Both the position numbers and the translations under genes were made by a program. Of a DNA stretch of 64,000 bases, positions 1 through 12,683 are shown one piece after another (position 1 is the stretch's first letter; the number at the start of each line of letters is the position of its first letter). Under the pieces are notes generated by a model. The model saw only the letters and a list, made by a program, of their open reading frames with translations, had not been told where the DNA came from and ran no database searches. This DNA comes from Asterias amurensis (taxonomy: Eukaryota; Echinodermata; Asteroidea; Forcipulatida; Asteriidae), in contig NC_092660.1 of NCBI RefSeq assembly GCF_032118995.1, forward strand, positions 1,379,501-1,443,500, written 5' to 3'.

Positions 1-2
1 CT

Positions 3-113
3 TCGGAAAGGGAAAGATCTATCTTGTCGTTGCTTGTATTGAGGAGACGAGGTTTAGCTGAACGTTGGGAACAGTGCAGGGATTGTTTGTCGGAGAAGCC
101 ATACGATGTCTGA
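3..113 (+). CDS. Doubtful terminal exon at the left edge
   Basis: An open frame enters from the left edge and ends at a TGA after about 36 codons. Its residues are charged and protein-like (it ends in SEKPYDV), and an AATAAA lies about 325 bases downstream at 436-441. I do not recognise the family. The opposite strand carries a longer ORF (19-447) with no family resemblance. This may be the end of a plus-strand gene that begins outside the window, or chance. Confidence 0.15.
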   Translation, partial: SERERSILSLLVLRRRGLAERWEQCRDCLSEKPYDV

Positions 114-1002
114 GATGGTGGACAATGCTTCCACAGTTTGCAATTAGAATCAGGAAGACAAAATCCCTTTGTGTGAACTGGCGGGACGCTTTGTGATTGT
201 ACTTTCTCCGGCTTTGATCAAGGATACTATCGGTGCAGGAAGACAAACACCGAGCTGTGTTGGTTTTCTTTGATGAGAAGCCGAACCTTAAAGAGGTAGA
301 GATAAAGTCTTGTTTATCGCGGTGTACATATTCTTTCTTCAAGGAGTCGATCTTTTCAAAAGTCAAACAATGAGTTTGTAAATAGTAGAACAAGGGATGG
401 ACACCTCCGTCTTGTTGAATTGGGAAAAGAAAGCAAATAAATGACACATTCTTGTTGCCTGACTAGGGTCTTGTATGTTACCAAAAGTCATGACTTGATT
501 GCAATAACACTTTCTTATTACTTAGAACAAGTGCCTCACACATGAAGGTGTGACATTCTAGGCTCTTGTTCAAGACATCATTTTTGGGTGTGTTACATTC
601 ACTTATGAAACATTCCTTTCACCTTTCCCATGAAGAATATAATGGGGAACTATTTGCCGTCTTATCAAGAATATGGATCCTTTGGATTCAAATTTATAGA
701 AAAAGGATCCAAAACACCAACTGAGTGGTTTATACCTAAACAAATTCAAAAGACCACAGTCATTTCTTTCAAATTTGTCATTTTTTGGTATTAGACTTCC
801 AACTATTTTGTCATGCATGAAGCTATTTAGTCTTGCAAAGAACGCAATAAATCGACAAAGGTGGCCGACAGAAATTTGCCTGACTAGTGTGAAGGACCTA
901 TCACACACATTTTTTTTACCTGAGGCAATCCAGTTTCTACGAAAGGTTTAGAAGTTACATACCAGAAATATATTTGACGTTGTTGTTAATTGTCTGATGG
1001 TT

Positions 1003-1380
1003 TGTACAAAAGAAATGAAATGTCTGAGTTTGGTTTAAATCCGGGAAGATTCAAGTTCCTTGTAGCAAAACGTACTTTCTGTTCTCTCAAAAAAATTACT
1101 TTTTTGAAGCTTTGTCTTTCTTTGTAGTTTGGGTGAATGCAGAAATATTTTACATATTTTTGATTCAAATCCTTACAGTCCCAAGTCCCTGACTGTATAA
1201 AAGTTCAATAGAAATGAAAGTCTAAATCCGGGAAGACTCAATTTTCTTGAAGGAAAATTAATTTTCTATTCTCTCAATAAAATGAAATTTGTTAAAGCTT
1301 CGTCTTTTCTTTGTAATTTGGGGGAATGCAGGAATGTTTTAAATATTTTGATTCAAACCCTTACAGTCTCAAATCCTTCT
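1003..1380. repeat. Imperfect tandem duplication, about 190-bp unit
   Basis: About 1003-1190 and 1198-1380 are diverged direct copies. Both contain TAAATCCGGGAAGA, a CTCTCAA tract, AAGCTT(T/C)GTCTTT, a GGTGAATGCAG/GGGAATGCAG stretch and TTGATTCAAA.CCTTACAGTC in the same order. No coding potential was seen. Confidence 0.7.
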
Positions 1381-2477
1381 CTAAATCCCATTGTACTCAA
1401 ACCTCCCTACTGTCAAGTCGGAGTCAATGTCTTGAGTCTAAAAGGTTGAGTCTGAGTCACTTAAGTTCAACATTATTTTGAAACCTTACCCCAAAAACCT
1501 ACGGTTATAAACTGAAATTATAATAATAAATAAAGAAAAAGATTGGGCTCACTAATTTGTCATCAATTGTTCCAAAAATTAAAAACCCTATATAAAACAA
1601 ATGTGAACATACCATTTTTTAATAAGTTATTTAGCTCTTTGATCGGTTGCAAAGGGCATTATACTCTTCACAATATTTTACGACTTTTGAAGAAACTTAC
1701 GTTTGAATAATTAAGGAGAAAGGGAATAGATAGAGGTCTCATGGGAGTTGCGAAAATGTTACAAAGTCTCTCACCTCACGTTAAAATGATGTAAATTGCC
1801 GACATCATCTGCCTTTCCATTTAAAATTTAACTAGTGCAAGTCCCAAGTCAAGTCTGAGTCCAGATTGTTGAGTCATTGACCATCATGACTCGCGCCAGA
1901 GTCATCAGAAATGTGACTTGTCAATGTCCGAGTAATAAGTCATGCAAAACTGCTGACGAGACACCATCGCTTGCGTCATTGACAGTTACCCCCAACCTTC
2001 TTGTCACTATGGTATGTGATTGCACTCATTGACTGAAGCGACCACCTGTGGAGGTTTTGTCCCAGCCCCAGTCGCTTCTTCTGGGGTGACAATAATTGCT
2101 ACTAATTACTTAACCAAATGACGTCAATGGTTTTTAATTGTATCCAATAGTAAATAAAAAATAGAGGGGAGGGGGCAGTTTTAATTGGTTAACGCTGTGG
2201 CAGATTTGAATAGAGGGAAGCCGGTGTGCGTTTACTCACTCTTTGAAAGTTTTTATCCCGAGCTGAGACATTATGCAAGGGATGTTACAGTCTGTTCACT
2301 GTGTGAAAAGAACCGGCCAGGCAATTTGAAAATAGGAATAATGGACCAAGGCCTTGGATAAAGGATGTGAAATTATAAAGGACTTGGTCAGGTCTCTCAG
2401 TGTTAACCAGAAAAAAAGTATAATGTGCAACATTAACTGATAAGATAAACGACTACTTTATGGGTCTACCTGTGCAG

Positions 2478-2740
2478 GTTAAATGCACTGGACACTATTG
2501 GTAATTATTCAAAAGAATTGTTAGCATAAAAACTTATTTGGTAACAAGCAATGGAGAGCTGTTGATAGTATAAAACATTGTGAGAAACGGCTCCACTAAA
2601 AACAGTTTGAGGTCCCAAAATCAAGCACCTGAAAGCACACGACTTCCTGTTTATTACCACCCTTCCTGGGTGTTTTTTTCTTCCATGATTATCTCGTAAC
2701 TATGGCAACCAATTGAGCTAAAAAAAATTACAGGTTAAAT
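2478..2740 (+). repeat. MITE family 1, truncated copy
   Basis: This starts TTAAATGCACTGGACAC and continues with the family landmarks TTGGTAAT, AACATTGTGAGAAACGGCTC, TCAAGCACCTGAAAGCACAC and TTATCTCGTAACT. It lacks a clear right terminus. Full-length relatives lie at 30.1, 32.8, 43.4 and 48.5 kb. Confidence 0.75.
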
Positions 2741-4329
2741 GCTAAATATTCATATTTGCCAAGTGCGCATGTGCACAAGCCCTGCTAACCTGTGAAATAC
2801 ACTTGACATAAGCCTGGACCTCCCCGCTTCCGTAGGCGCCGATTCTTTGCTTTAAAAATAGGGTCCTGTTTGTTGTATAATCTCACTGGTTACAAGATGC
2901 AAAAGTTGGCAGCGTTGTGAAGGATCTCAACACAAAAGTGAATGAGAGTTTTGGGGCGAGTCTAGCCTCCAATACCAGTCTCACGTTATAAATCTATGCT
3001 TTGCACCTGGGTAACTGTGTATATTCAGAATCCTTTGATCACCTGGAAGCACAGACTATCCGACCCCATGCCTCTCATGGGAAAAAAGTTTCATCAGTAA
3101 AGTGTAAACAGGTGGTCAAGATATTACATTCATTGTAGATGAGGGTGGGGAGTGCAGGTAGTACCTGAAGGGAATTATACTCATTTATGCCAGCTTTTGT
3201 TGAAAGTTTTTGTGTTTGTGTGTTTAGGAGATGGAAACACATAGAGTGGTATTTCATTAATAACAGGAGGGTGTTTTTGTAGTTTTCTAATGACTCCGGA
3301 GGAACAATCTGCTGGTTTGGTGGTCTCCTGTCAAGATGCCAGCAGCTTTTGTCTCTTCTCGTCTTCTATGAGGAAATCGCTGAAAGGGATCAAAATAACT
3401 ATCTTGTGTGGTACAATCCCAGGGGAGGATCAAGACGTCATCCGGTGATTGGTCGACATCATTCGTTTTGCCTGATACCACGCCAGTCAATTAGTCAACA
3501 GAGGCTTGGTTTAGAAGTGGAAGGAAGCAGTGGATGTTTCAAGCAATTGTTCCATCCTCTTTTCCCTTTCAGCACTGAAGAGCACGAGGGGTCTATGGAT
3601 ATTGTCTACGAGAGGTGATGCCAATTTACAAGAAGTTGACTCCATTAGTTTAACAAAAAATGAGTAGTGGGTTGTCACTTGTCAGAAGAATAGCAGTCTC
3701 TATACCAATCAGGTTTCTGAACGCGAGTTGTTGGAGTCTAGCAAAGAACCATCCCTGTCTTAGAGGACTGTATCCCCCCCGTCTCATTTTCAAAAGAGCT
3801 CCTCTCATCCGGCGAAACCGCAATTCAAACCACTTCAAGAAGTCACCATGACAGGTGGAGGGTCCACTCAGGGGGACGGATAATTTCCGGATCTTTGTCA
3901 CCACTTTCTCCCTGACGTTATTATCTATCCGGCAATCTTTTTATTCGCTGCTGATCTTTGTAATCACATCTCAACCTCTGTAGTGTATTATTGTTTGTGG
4001 TCTCTCCAGAAGCTGACCACTGCTTCCTCTCCATTGATGGCTGGTTCTCAATCATCCATGACAGGACCACCCAAAAGTTGTTTTCTCTTTTAAATCAGCA
4101 TCCCCGGTTTTCTCTTGGTCGACCCATCTGTATCATGATGCGGCCATCTTGTTTGTTTCCCCACACATAGAAGTCAATACAACCAAACTGAGGCTGGACG
4201 GGGGAGAGCAGTCTGGCCCCTTTTTGGTCAAGTGGAATCAGTAGTTATGATATGCATGAATTGGAAGCAAGACATTGACAAATGTTACTGGTTCGTTGCA
4301 CATATCTGTCCTTACTCTATGATCTTAGT

Positions 4330-4625
4330 AGCTAGATCAAGATGCTTGACAACATTATTATCCTTGCTCATCATGCATACTTTAACAGTTCTTCAAAACT
4401 TTCCCAACTCCCTGGGGAGCATGCAAACACAACCTGCTTTGAAGTTGAAACAAGTACTGCCTCAGCCCTCTCAGTTTCCCATTTATACACCTGGGTTTAG
4501 AGAAGCAATTATGGGTAACTGCCTTGCTAAAGGATATAAGTGTCATGACTTGGAATCGAACCCACACTGCAATGATTCAGTTCAGAGCTTAAGTCTGATG
4601 CACTAGACCACTCGGCCAGGACATG
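4330..4625 (+). repeat. SINE-like family A copy with tRNA-like end
   Basis: It contains CAACTCCCTGGGGAGCATGC, an ACACCTGGGTTTAGAGAAGC stretch, a GTGTCATGACTTGGAATCGA segment and a 3' end resembling the reverse complement of a tRNA (GGAATCGAACCCACACTGC ... CTAGACCACTCGGCCA). Other copies are at 16.0, 24.2, 28.0 and 45.3 kb. Confidence 0.65.
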
Positions 4626-4737
4626 CCACAGAAAGCGCAGCACATATTTTTCTTCCATGTTTATTTTTATCAATATAAACCACAAGGGAAACTGACTGGG
4701 TAAATTTGTAAATGATTTTGAGGTTGAACAAAGAGTT

Positions 4738-4809
4738 GACAAGAGTGGGATTCGAACCAACGACCTCCTGATTAACGTGCCGGCGCTCTACCAACTGAGC
4801 TATCTAGCC
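4738..4809 (-). tRNA. tRNA-like sequence (Asn GTT-like), probable element-derived pseudogene
   Basis: Read on the minus strand it starts GGCTAGATAGCTCAGTTGG (A box), has a GTT at the anticodon position of an ACGTTAA loop, and ends with a B box GGTTCGAATCC and a 3' half (TCTTGTC) that pairs with the 5' end apart from GT pairs. Position 33 is C rather than the near-universal T, and the anticodon stem has mismatches. It is a mirror copy of 5013-5084. Confidence 0.35.
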
Positions 4810-5012
4810 CTATATTGGCGGTGTCCCTATTTTGTCAAACAAAATGTGAAACAAAAAGTCGCATCCCCTTAAAGTGATCCCCTAGCTGCCGCTTCCCAGG
4901 TTGTATCGTAATTTGGGTGTGATCCCTGGCTACACGGCAGTTAACGGTTGTATGGCTTCTGACTGGCACCCCCGAAAAAGATATTGACAAAATAGGGACA
5001 CCGCCAATATAG

Positions 5013-5084
5013 GGCTAGATAGCTCAGTTGGTAGAGCGCCGGCACGTTAATCCGGAGGTCGTTGGTTCGAATCCCACTCTAGTC
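5013..5084 (+). tRNA. tRNA-like sequence (Asn GTT-like), probable element-derived pseudogene
   Basis: A 72-nt cloverleaf-like sequence: acceptor GGCTAGA pairs with TCTAGTC, the D arm is GCTC-AGTTGGTA-GAGC, the anticodon loop is ACGTTAA with GTT, and the B box is GGTTCGAATCC. The C at position 33 and the location inside an inverted repeat argue for a tRNA-derived mobile element rather than a working tRNA gene. Confidence 0.4.
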
Positions 5085-7278
5085 AATTCTTTGTTCATCC
5101 TCAAAATCATGTTTATTTTTAACCGTACTTCCATGTTTTGTGTATGTTTGCTGAGCACCGGACGTTTTTTTGCCGAGATCCGCAGCAAGAGGTTACAACC
5201 CCCTCAAATACTGTGTGAAATGTGCGTGCGTTCTGCTTTGATGTAAATGGGTTACATAGAATGAGTTACATTCACTCAGCTTTGAAGATTTGTAAAGATA
5301 AGTAATTGTGGGGTGATATTTCCCAGTCCCTGTGGTTCCATTGTCTGGTGTCACTATGGGATATGATGCTGTTTTTGTAATCATAAATGCACACCTGTAT
5401 ACATGTAGGAAAGTTCAAGAGCAATATAGTCAAAATACATTTCATTGGGATTTCGGGGAATTTTGAAACACCAAGTACGCTGTGTTTTCTTTTATGAGGA
5501 AATTGCATGAGTATTAGGGTTGGCCCGTAATTTTGTCAGTGACTTGCCAACAGGTCCAGTTAGCTTGTCCTTTCACTAGTACATCAGCCTTTAAACTTGT
5601 TTTATGCGGTATTAAATATGGATGCTTTTTAACTTTGAACTAGGAAGCAAGACCACTTGAAGAGAATTTTGACTGGTCCTCCGGTGTTTTAACTGGCACT
5701 CGGCCAGTTACTAAGGGAGAATGCTGGTTATCGCTTCATCAACCTCGCTACAATGGGCAGCGCGCCGTATCACCTGCTAACTCTGCGTATGTCTCTAATC
5801 CCTGGGAGGGGAACTTCGATCCGTGTCTTTGATTGGCTATGATACACATGAAATTGGCTATGATAATATGAAACGCTGTGCATCTTCAAAAAGCTCTGTA
5901 CGTCGAGCAGATGTACAAATTTACTTTTCTGTCTCTGTCTCGCAACACTGACCGCAAAGTTTATGACTTATTATATACACTGTATGTATTCTACAACTTT
6001 CCACACAGTGCATCTAGACTGTGCGCGACTAACGCCCAACACAGATCATATCAACCATAGGACTAATTGTAATATCCAATATATTTTGATATTTTAAAGT
6101 CACACTTCCAGGGGTTATGATCGAGCAAGGCATGCTGGGAAAAAATGGCGCGTCTAGATCAATCACCCCTGGGAACGAGGTTGTCACTTCATGCACTTAG
6201 GGATTAGTCAGGATCTAGAGATATGTTTTAAAAACATTTTCTGGACTACAGACAGTGTCAAAACTATTTACTTCTTAGTCAAAAAATGATTGTATTATTT
6301 AAAAAGGAACTCTGCAGTTGAAATGCCAAGAGCACGGTACTTTCACTTAGAATTAGCCAGGATCCAGAGATAGGTCTGTAATATGTTTTTGAATAGACCA
6401 AATTGAATAACCCCTTCGTTGCTATGAAGTGGCCACATTGTAGGGCAGGCCGTATACGAGTCTAAACGTGTACATCAATGAAGCATGAGCACGCAGCGTT
6501 CCCAGTTGTATTTCTATGGCACACGCACTCATACCCAGTTGTGTTTGACCATTATTTTAGAGGAAACCTATTGTACTTTCTGTTGTTCCTGTATTGAAGC
6601 AATCCCTATTGTTTTTTTACACAAATGACTAGTGAGGACCCATGTAAACAAAGAACCGACAAGTGAGGACCTATTGTCCCTATTGACAAATTTCCACGGA
6701 AGATGGGCCATACAAACCCACGTACACACACACGCTCACTGACACCATGTTATGGGCAGGTATTTGAATGGTAACGCTATATTTAGTATGCTCTATACAG
6801 CTTCCAAATAGTTCACTTCCAAGACTTACATGTATGTCAATGACAGCTAGAACGGGATTCCATAATGAAAAACAGGGTGTCCACAGGATACACACACCCA
6901 CAGCTTTCTGGTGAAGAGTTTGGCTGTGAATGATTGAGTGTATGAAGTAGAAAACAACTTTTGTGTTCAATAACCCTAAAGTTGTTTCCCCACTGTTTCT
7001 ATCCCAAACATTTGATGAATTGTTGCTACAACATTCATGACTAAGGACTTGCTTCCAAGAAAAAAAGTGGCACAAAACTGAAACCGTGACTATATAAATG
7101 TTAAGCTCCCTTTTATTAAATATTAGCAATTGTTAGTAACTTTCAACACCATGGAGAGCGGTTTAAAAAATCTCTGGTCTTTGAACTTTGTACACAATTT
7201 TTGTACATAAAGTTAAAGAAGGAATGCAACAAAAATCAGAAAAAAAAGTTACGAGTGAATATAATAAGCAGAGTGGTC

Positions 7279-7642
7279 TTAAAGCCATTGGACCCTTTCG
7301 GTTCAGAAAAAAAATAAAAGTTCACAGATTTACAAATAACTTACAGGGTTTACAGAAGGCAATGGTGAAAGACTTCTCTTGAAATATTATTCCATGAAAT
7401 GCTTTACTTTTTGAGAAAACAGCAAAACAATATAAATTCTCGTTAACGAGAATTACAGATTTATTTTAAACACATGTCATGACATGGCAAAACGCGCGGA
7501 AACAAGGGTGGGTTTTTCCGTTATTTTCTCCCGACTCCGATGACCGATTGAGCCACAGGTTTGTTATTTGATATAGAAGTTGTGGTACACAAAGTGTGGG
7601 CCTTGGACAACACTGTTTACCGAAAGGGTCCAATGGCTTTAA
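7279..7642. repeat. MITE family 2 with 22-bp perfect TIR and TTAA ends
   Basis: The element runs TTAA-AGCCATTGGACCCTTTC ... GAAAGGGTCCAATGGCT-TTAA. The terminal inverted repeats match perfectly for about 22 bp and TTAA flanks both sides. The interior shares ACAAATAACTTACAGGGTTT and AAAGACTTCTCTTGAAATAT with the copy at 44634-44996. TTAA sites and short TIRs suggest a non-autonomous piggyBac-type element (inference). Confidence 0.85.
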
Positions 7643-10600
7643 AGAGCTTTCTGTTTTCTGTAAATCTCTTGTTTTCCAGAAACAAGTAACCAGCCAAAAT
7701 GCCATAAAGTTTACATTGTTGTGACTGGTGCTAAGATATTTTCTGAGAAGTGGTTTCTGCTTAGCAGCTGCGGGCCTATTGCTTATTATTTTCTGTAAAA
7801 TACTTTCCAATTAATCATCATCAACCATTAGGTATTTAACTTGAATCGACCGCATCTCACCAACAATGATAGTTGAGTAGCTCACACCATTTATCATCTT
7901 TAAAAAAAATTGTTTTCTCAGGATGGAAAGTTTCTTTGCAAACGGACGAGCTATGCTCATTGTCTGTTTCCCTTTTCTCTATTTTTCTCTACTTTCACCG
8001 GTGACAGGCCAGAATACATCTAACATGAACGCTGAATTATCACAATTTGAGACAACAACACTGGTTACTTAACTGGTTCCCCTTCTTTGCACTCCCCATG
8101 CTTGCGATAAAGGCTCGAGTCGTGAAATGACAACAAAAATACGCCACAGGCAAGGAGCTGCGGTGCTTTGTGTTGGCCTTTGTCGGCAGCCAGATCATGG
8201 TAGGTAGTGTTGTGGCACATTCTGACCCCGTTGTCTCCAGACAAGTGGGGAGAAAAATCCCAGCAACCTTGGTGAGGTGACTGTACCAGATGAAGGGACA
8301 ATATTTGAATCGGCATTCAGGGAGGATTAATCGCTTTTCAGGAAGATGACAGCCTTTACCCACTTGACCTTATCTTCGTTTCTTTTCAGTTACAAAATCC
8401 CTCGGAAGTAGGAGTTAATTAATCCAGGATGAGGTTTAAAGAATCCAATCAGTGAACATTTTAAAGGAATAACTCAATTGTTGGTAATTGGTAAATTTGA
8501 ATGGTTGGGAGGGGGAGTAGGTAATAATACACACACTATGCTAGCTGTTGACTGAGTAGTTACTTGCCATCTTTTGTTTGTTCTCGTCAGTTTTTCAGAA
8601 ATCTTTCATCAATGGTCACAACTCTCTGTCCCTCTGACCCAAAACAGAGATCCTTTAAAATCCAAACCCAACCCAACAGAACAACCACATCTGGATATAC
8701 TCTCAAAGCTCTAGTTAGAGCCAAGCAAGAAGAGAAGATGATGCAGAAATTTCAGTTTTAGATATTGGAGGAAAACCCCTAGGAGAATTATTGTAGGGAA
8801 ACCCCACGCAGTCAAGTAGGGACTGAAAACCAAATCCACGTAATAAAATCCAGGATGAGGTTCGAACCATGTCCCATCCAGAGGTGGAAGGCGAGGCAAG
8901 ACACCAATACATCAATCTAATGCAGCATATCTTGTTTCTAAAATTCAGTACACCATATAAAAAAATCTTTGTCAGCACTCAAAACAGTCTGACAAGTCTC
9001 ATCTCAGTGTAGCTACTGGTCCCCACTAAAAGGGTTTCGCTGAAAGAAAAAAAGGCTGTGCTCACTGACACTCTAGTATTGTCAACAGGAACAATCTGTT
9101 CCATCATGTAACAAAGCCCCAGGTTTACCATCGGGGGACAATAAAAGACCCATTTGTCCATCCAGTTTTTTCCTTTAATAACAAAAAGTTTGCCTGGGTG
9201 TCCCTGCTGGGATGAGGGGCCTACTCACAGCAGAGAGAAGAAAAAAGTTCCCTCAATTTCCCTTTACTCCTGGGGTTCTTTGTGGTTTGCTTTTGTGTTG
9301 TGGATTGGTGGATCGGTGGATAGTGACTGAAGTCAGACAGCCATCCATATTGTTTGGGAAGGGGGCTTTTTAGCCTCGCAAAGGTAGTTTTAGTGAAAAG
9401 GCTGAGGGGACGGGGTATGACTCGAACGTATACACAATGTCTCACAGTTCGTCACTGAAATTTTGATATTTGATGGGTTTAAAAGATTTATTGATGCGTA
9501 GGTGTGGACTCATTGTGGAGGAGGGGTGTAAATGGCTTGGCATAATCACAACATGTACGGGTCTTTGTGCACCAATTCCATAGTGCGTTGTCCAGATTTT
9601 AGTTTCTGAAAATGTTACTCTAGATTACAAATATTAAGTTTCAGTCTGTATGCAACATAGCGTATGTGCATGTTGATTTGTGGTGTGAATATTTCACCGT
9701 TTACAGGTAAAAATCTTGTAACATGTTCAACTGTTCCTGGTTTGATCAGCAGCATGTTGCACCACACCACCCTGTGGTGCTATGTAAAAGGACTAGGTCT
9801 CATAATTCAAAGGTAGTCCCACATAGCTTGCAGGTAAATACTGAATGTTAAATTTAAAGCGCTTTGAGCGTCACTGAATAACAGAATGCATGCTGCATAA
9901 GAAGCCACTATTATTGCTATTATTACATGTAAAGAACTATCGATTCAAATTCGCAAATTCTTCTTCATGTTTGTCAAACCCTTCATTTCTACTATTGTTA
10001 AAGGGCACTGCAATCAGAGGGAACATTAAAATTGTTATCGCACCACAACAATAGTAAAATAACAGTAGTATGATAAATAAATAGTTTTTCGGGGAGCGCT
10101 ATATCTACAGACGTCTCAAATGTACTTATTTTCATAAATTTAAAGACCGGTTTATGAAGATTATGAGATCAGTTTAGGTAGCACTTCACAATCAATGGTT
10201 TACAATGTGCTGCAATGCATTCAGCAGCCACTGCCAGGTAGACCAAGGCAAACTTATGTTTTTAGAAACAAGGGTAAATGGGTTCCCTTACATGCATTAA
10301 ACGCATTACATGGGACCTACGTCTTTACGTCAGGCATCCGAAAGGACAAAGTTAAAACGGTTAAGGACAAAGGTGTTAAGACTAGGTTCAAACCCAGACT
10401 CTGTCGAGTCCAGTGTGCTTGAACCCTCGGTCACGACACACCACAATGCCAATGGCTAGGCGTATGGAGGCAATGGGAGACTTTTGAACGCTAGGTGGCA
10501 GCAGACATCTGGTTAACTGCCTATTGTTTACGTACTTCTGATGATGTGCACATTTCTGACAACAATAACCCTGCGAGTCTGCTGTCACGTTGAGGCCTAA

Positions 10601-11734
10601 TGTCAAGATCAATCTTTGGCAAACACGAAGGTGGTGAGAACCCTCTTGGCACTGGTACCCCAAGAAGGTCAGTAGACCAGGAAATCTTAATTTCTCGGGA
10701 CATCCGCGTCTGATTACGCTTGAACAAATATTATGGAACGACTGTGCGCTGAAAGGTACTGGTGAATGATAAATACATCCGTGTTGTTAATGAACTGGAA
10801 CATGTGGGTGAGGAATGGGGCTAGAGGGAAATATTTCAAGCCTAGAATTTATTTATTTGACAACGGCCACATTTAATGGCTCTGTTAACTGAAAAATCAG
10901 CTCTTACAGTAGTATGAAAATTTATGCTTAATGTAGCAGACTTCGCAGGAAAGGAAAAAAATGCTGTAACTGATCAAGAGGTCGGGCAAGTAGTGCAGCA
11001 CCAAAATCAGATTCCAACAATTGTGGTGGTGGGTTATTACTGTGATGTTAGCGTCCAGGATACATGTTTACTCTCTGCCTAACACTTACAAAAGATTTTT
11101 CATTCTTCTACATTGGTCATAAAATAATTGGTCATGTTTTATCCAGCAGCTAACAAGCTTTCCAATACTACCCAAACCCTTGGGATTAAGAATGACACTA
11201 ACAATTTCTTAAGTTTAAAAAAGTACACACATTCCAACATGTGGTTGTCCTAGACTTTTGACTTTTTGAGGGTCATATCTGCTACATGTAATAACATTAT
11301 GTCAAGGAACAATCATTCTTGGGGCATAGGTTAAACAATGTGCTTAGTCACACGATTTTCAGACGCAAAGAATTTTGGGGCGTTTATTTGTGGTTGAATA
11401 CTTGGAATTAAGGTAGTCTGGCTACCTGTTCTCCAGCCCACACAAATTGACTTGCCACTGAAATTAGGACAATCAATCAAATTGGACAATTGTTGTTTTT
11501 TCATTGAGGGCACAATCAGCCACAGTCAATGAACTTGCAGTGACAGATACCGTCAGCAATCACATTTTATTCCTTTATTTTACAATATAAAAGTAGATTT
11601 TGGGTTTGGCCGTACCATCATAACCAGAGTGCAACTGTTTGGGTGTTAAGTTACTATCAGGTGTTGGGTTATGTTAGAGTGAGGAGGGAGTTAGGGCTTA
11701 AAAGGGAAAGTACATCATTGGTTTTGTTAATAGA

Positions 11735-11985
11735 TGTTGAATTTGCATCAGGGATAAAGAATATTAAATTTTGGTTTTACCCATATAAACTGATGTACTT
11801 TCCCCGAGTTCAAAAGGTCACAGCTAATTACTCGGGTGGGATTCGAACCCACGGACTTAGCAATTCTAGAGCAATGTCATACCAAGTGGATGACCGAGAT
11901 TGCCCGGTACCTAGAGCCAGTTCGAATCCTACGTTTGAGCAGCTGGTACGGCAAATGATTGTTTGTTTGAAAAATAACAAAGTTC
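11735..11985 (-). repeat. SINE-like family B copy
   Basis: It contains ATTTGCATCAGGGATAAAG, TTTTGGTTTTACCCATATA, CTTTCCCCGAGT and a tRNA-like block ACTCGGGTGGGATTCGAACC ... ACCGAGATTGCCCGGTA. On the minus strand the B box reads GGTTCGAATCC. Relatives lie at 34.9, 63.4 and 63.7 kb. Confidence 0.75.
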
Positions 11986-12683
11986 CACCCTTTGTAATCT
12001 TGAGTGTCTATCATGGAAACCAAAGTTTTTCCCGGCTCAATCTGTTGTCCACGGGTTAATAATAAAAAATAACTAGAAAAACTACAAAATAATTTTTTTT
12101 TATTGCAGAGTCTACAACCAATGCTACAATAATAATAGGCATTATGAAGCATTGTATCAAGGTGCCTCACACATTACTTCCACTGTTCATTGGGCCTATT
12201 AATTAGCATTCCTGAAACCATCTCAACTCCTTTGGAGTATGCAGCACCAGAAGCCAATATGGCACACATCTGACTAATTATTCATTCATGCCAACAATTT
12301 CTATCCATTTTACACCTGGGTGGTGAGAAGCAATGTGTTGTATTTAAAACTAATAAGTAATCTGGAGAAAGCACAGTGCTTGAACTCAACACAACACAAC
12401 ACTTCTTCATTCATCAGCCTTTTGTATTTGTTTACATTCTTTCAACACTTGTCAACATGGCACCTGTATCTCAGCCGTTGCATGAGGGCACTATTACAGT
12501 TTTCATGAACACAACACAATTACAATGTAGTACCTTGCCAGAGAACAGAAGTGTCATGACCAGGATTCAAATATTCTCATGTCTCTCCCAGGACTCTAGT
12601 TAGATGCTCGAGCCACATGAAATAAGGTTTGTTAATTTTCTCAACTTAATCCCCTCTTGTCTCTCTTCATTCTTCCTATACAG

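Larger units (their letters stand above)
4717..5110. repeat. Foldback element with tRNA-like arms
   Basis: Two arms of about 120 bp (4717-4838 and 4984-5110) are near-perfect reverse complements separated by about 145 bp. Each arm holds a tRNA-like sequence followed outward by TTGTTCAACCTCAAAATCAT-like flanks and inward by ATATAGGGACACCGCC-type sequence. The symmetry of the flanks shows the whole unit is inverted, not just two tRNA copies. Confidence 0.85.
114..12683. other. Long stretch without a recognised gene; repeats only
   Basis: I found no exon here that matches a known family or has convincing splice sites in phase. The longer ORFs (for example 6680-7129, 8040-8363 and 10388-10663, all minus) have no recognisable domain, and several overlap repeats. 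The stretch holds a tandem duplication near 1.0-1.4 kb, MITEs at 2.5 and 7.3 kb, SINE-like elements at 4.3 and 11.7 kb and a tRNA-like foldback at 4.7-5.1 kb. The missing upstream exons of TRAPPC5 could be hidden here, but I looked for its conserved peptides and did not see them. Confidence 0.5.

Noticed and set aside
3349..3904. ORFs on both strands near 3.3-3.9 kb
   Set aside because: No recognised domain; sequence shares scraps (GGGGGACGGATAATTT) with 13.16 kb, suggesting repeat DNA.
5013..5084. Functional tRNA-Asn gene
   Set aside because: C at position 33, stem mismatches and a mirrored copy 200 bp away favour a tRNA-derived element.
8040..8363. Overlapping minus-strand ORFs that look partly protein-like
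   Set aside because: Two frames look equally plausible, no family is recognised and no splice context supports either.
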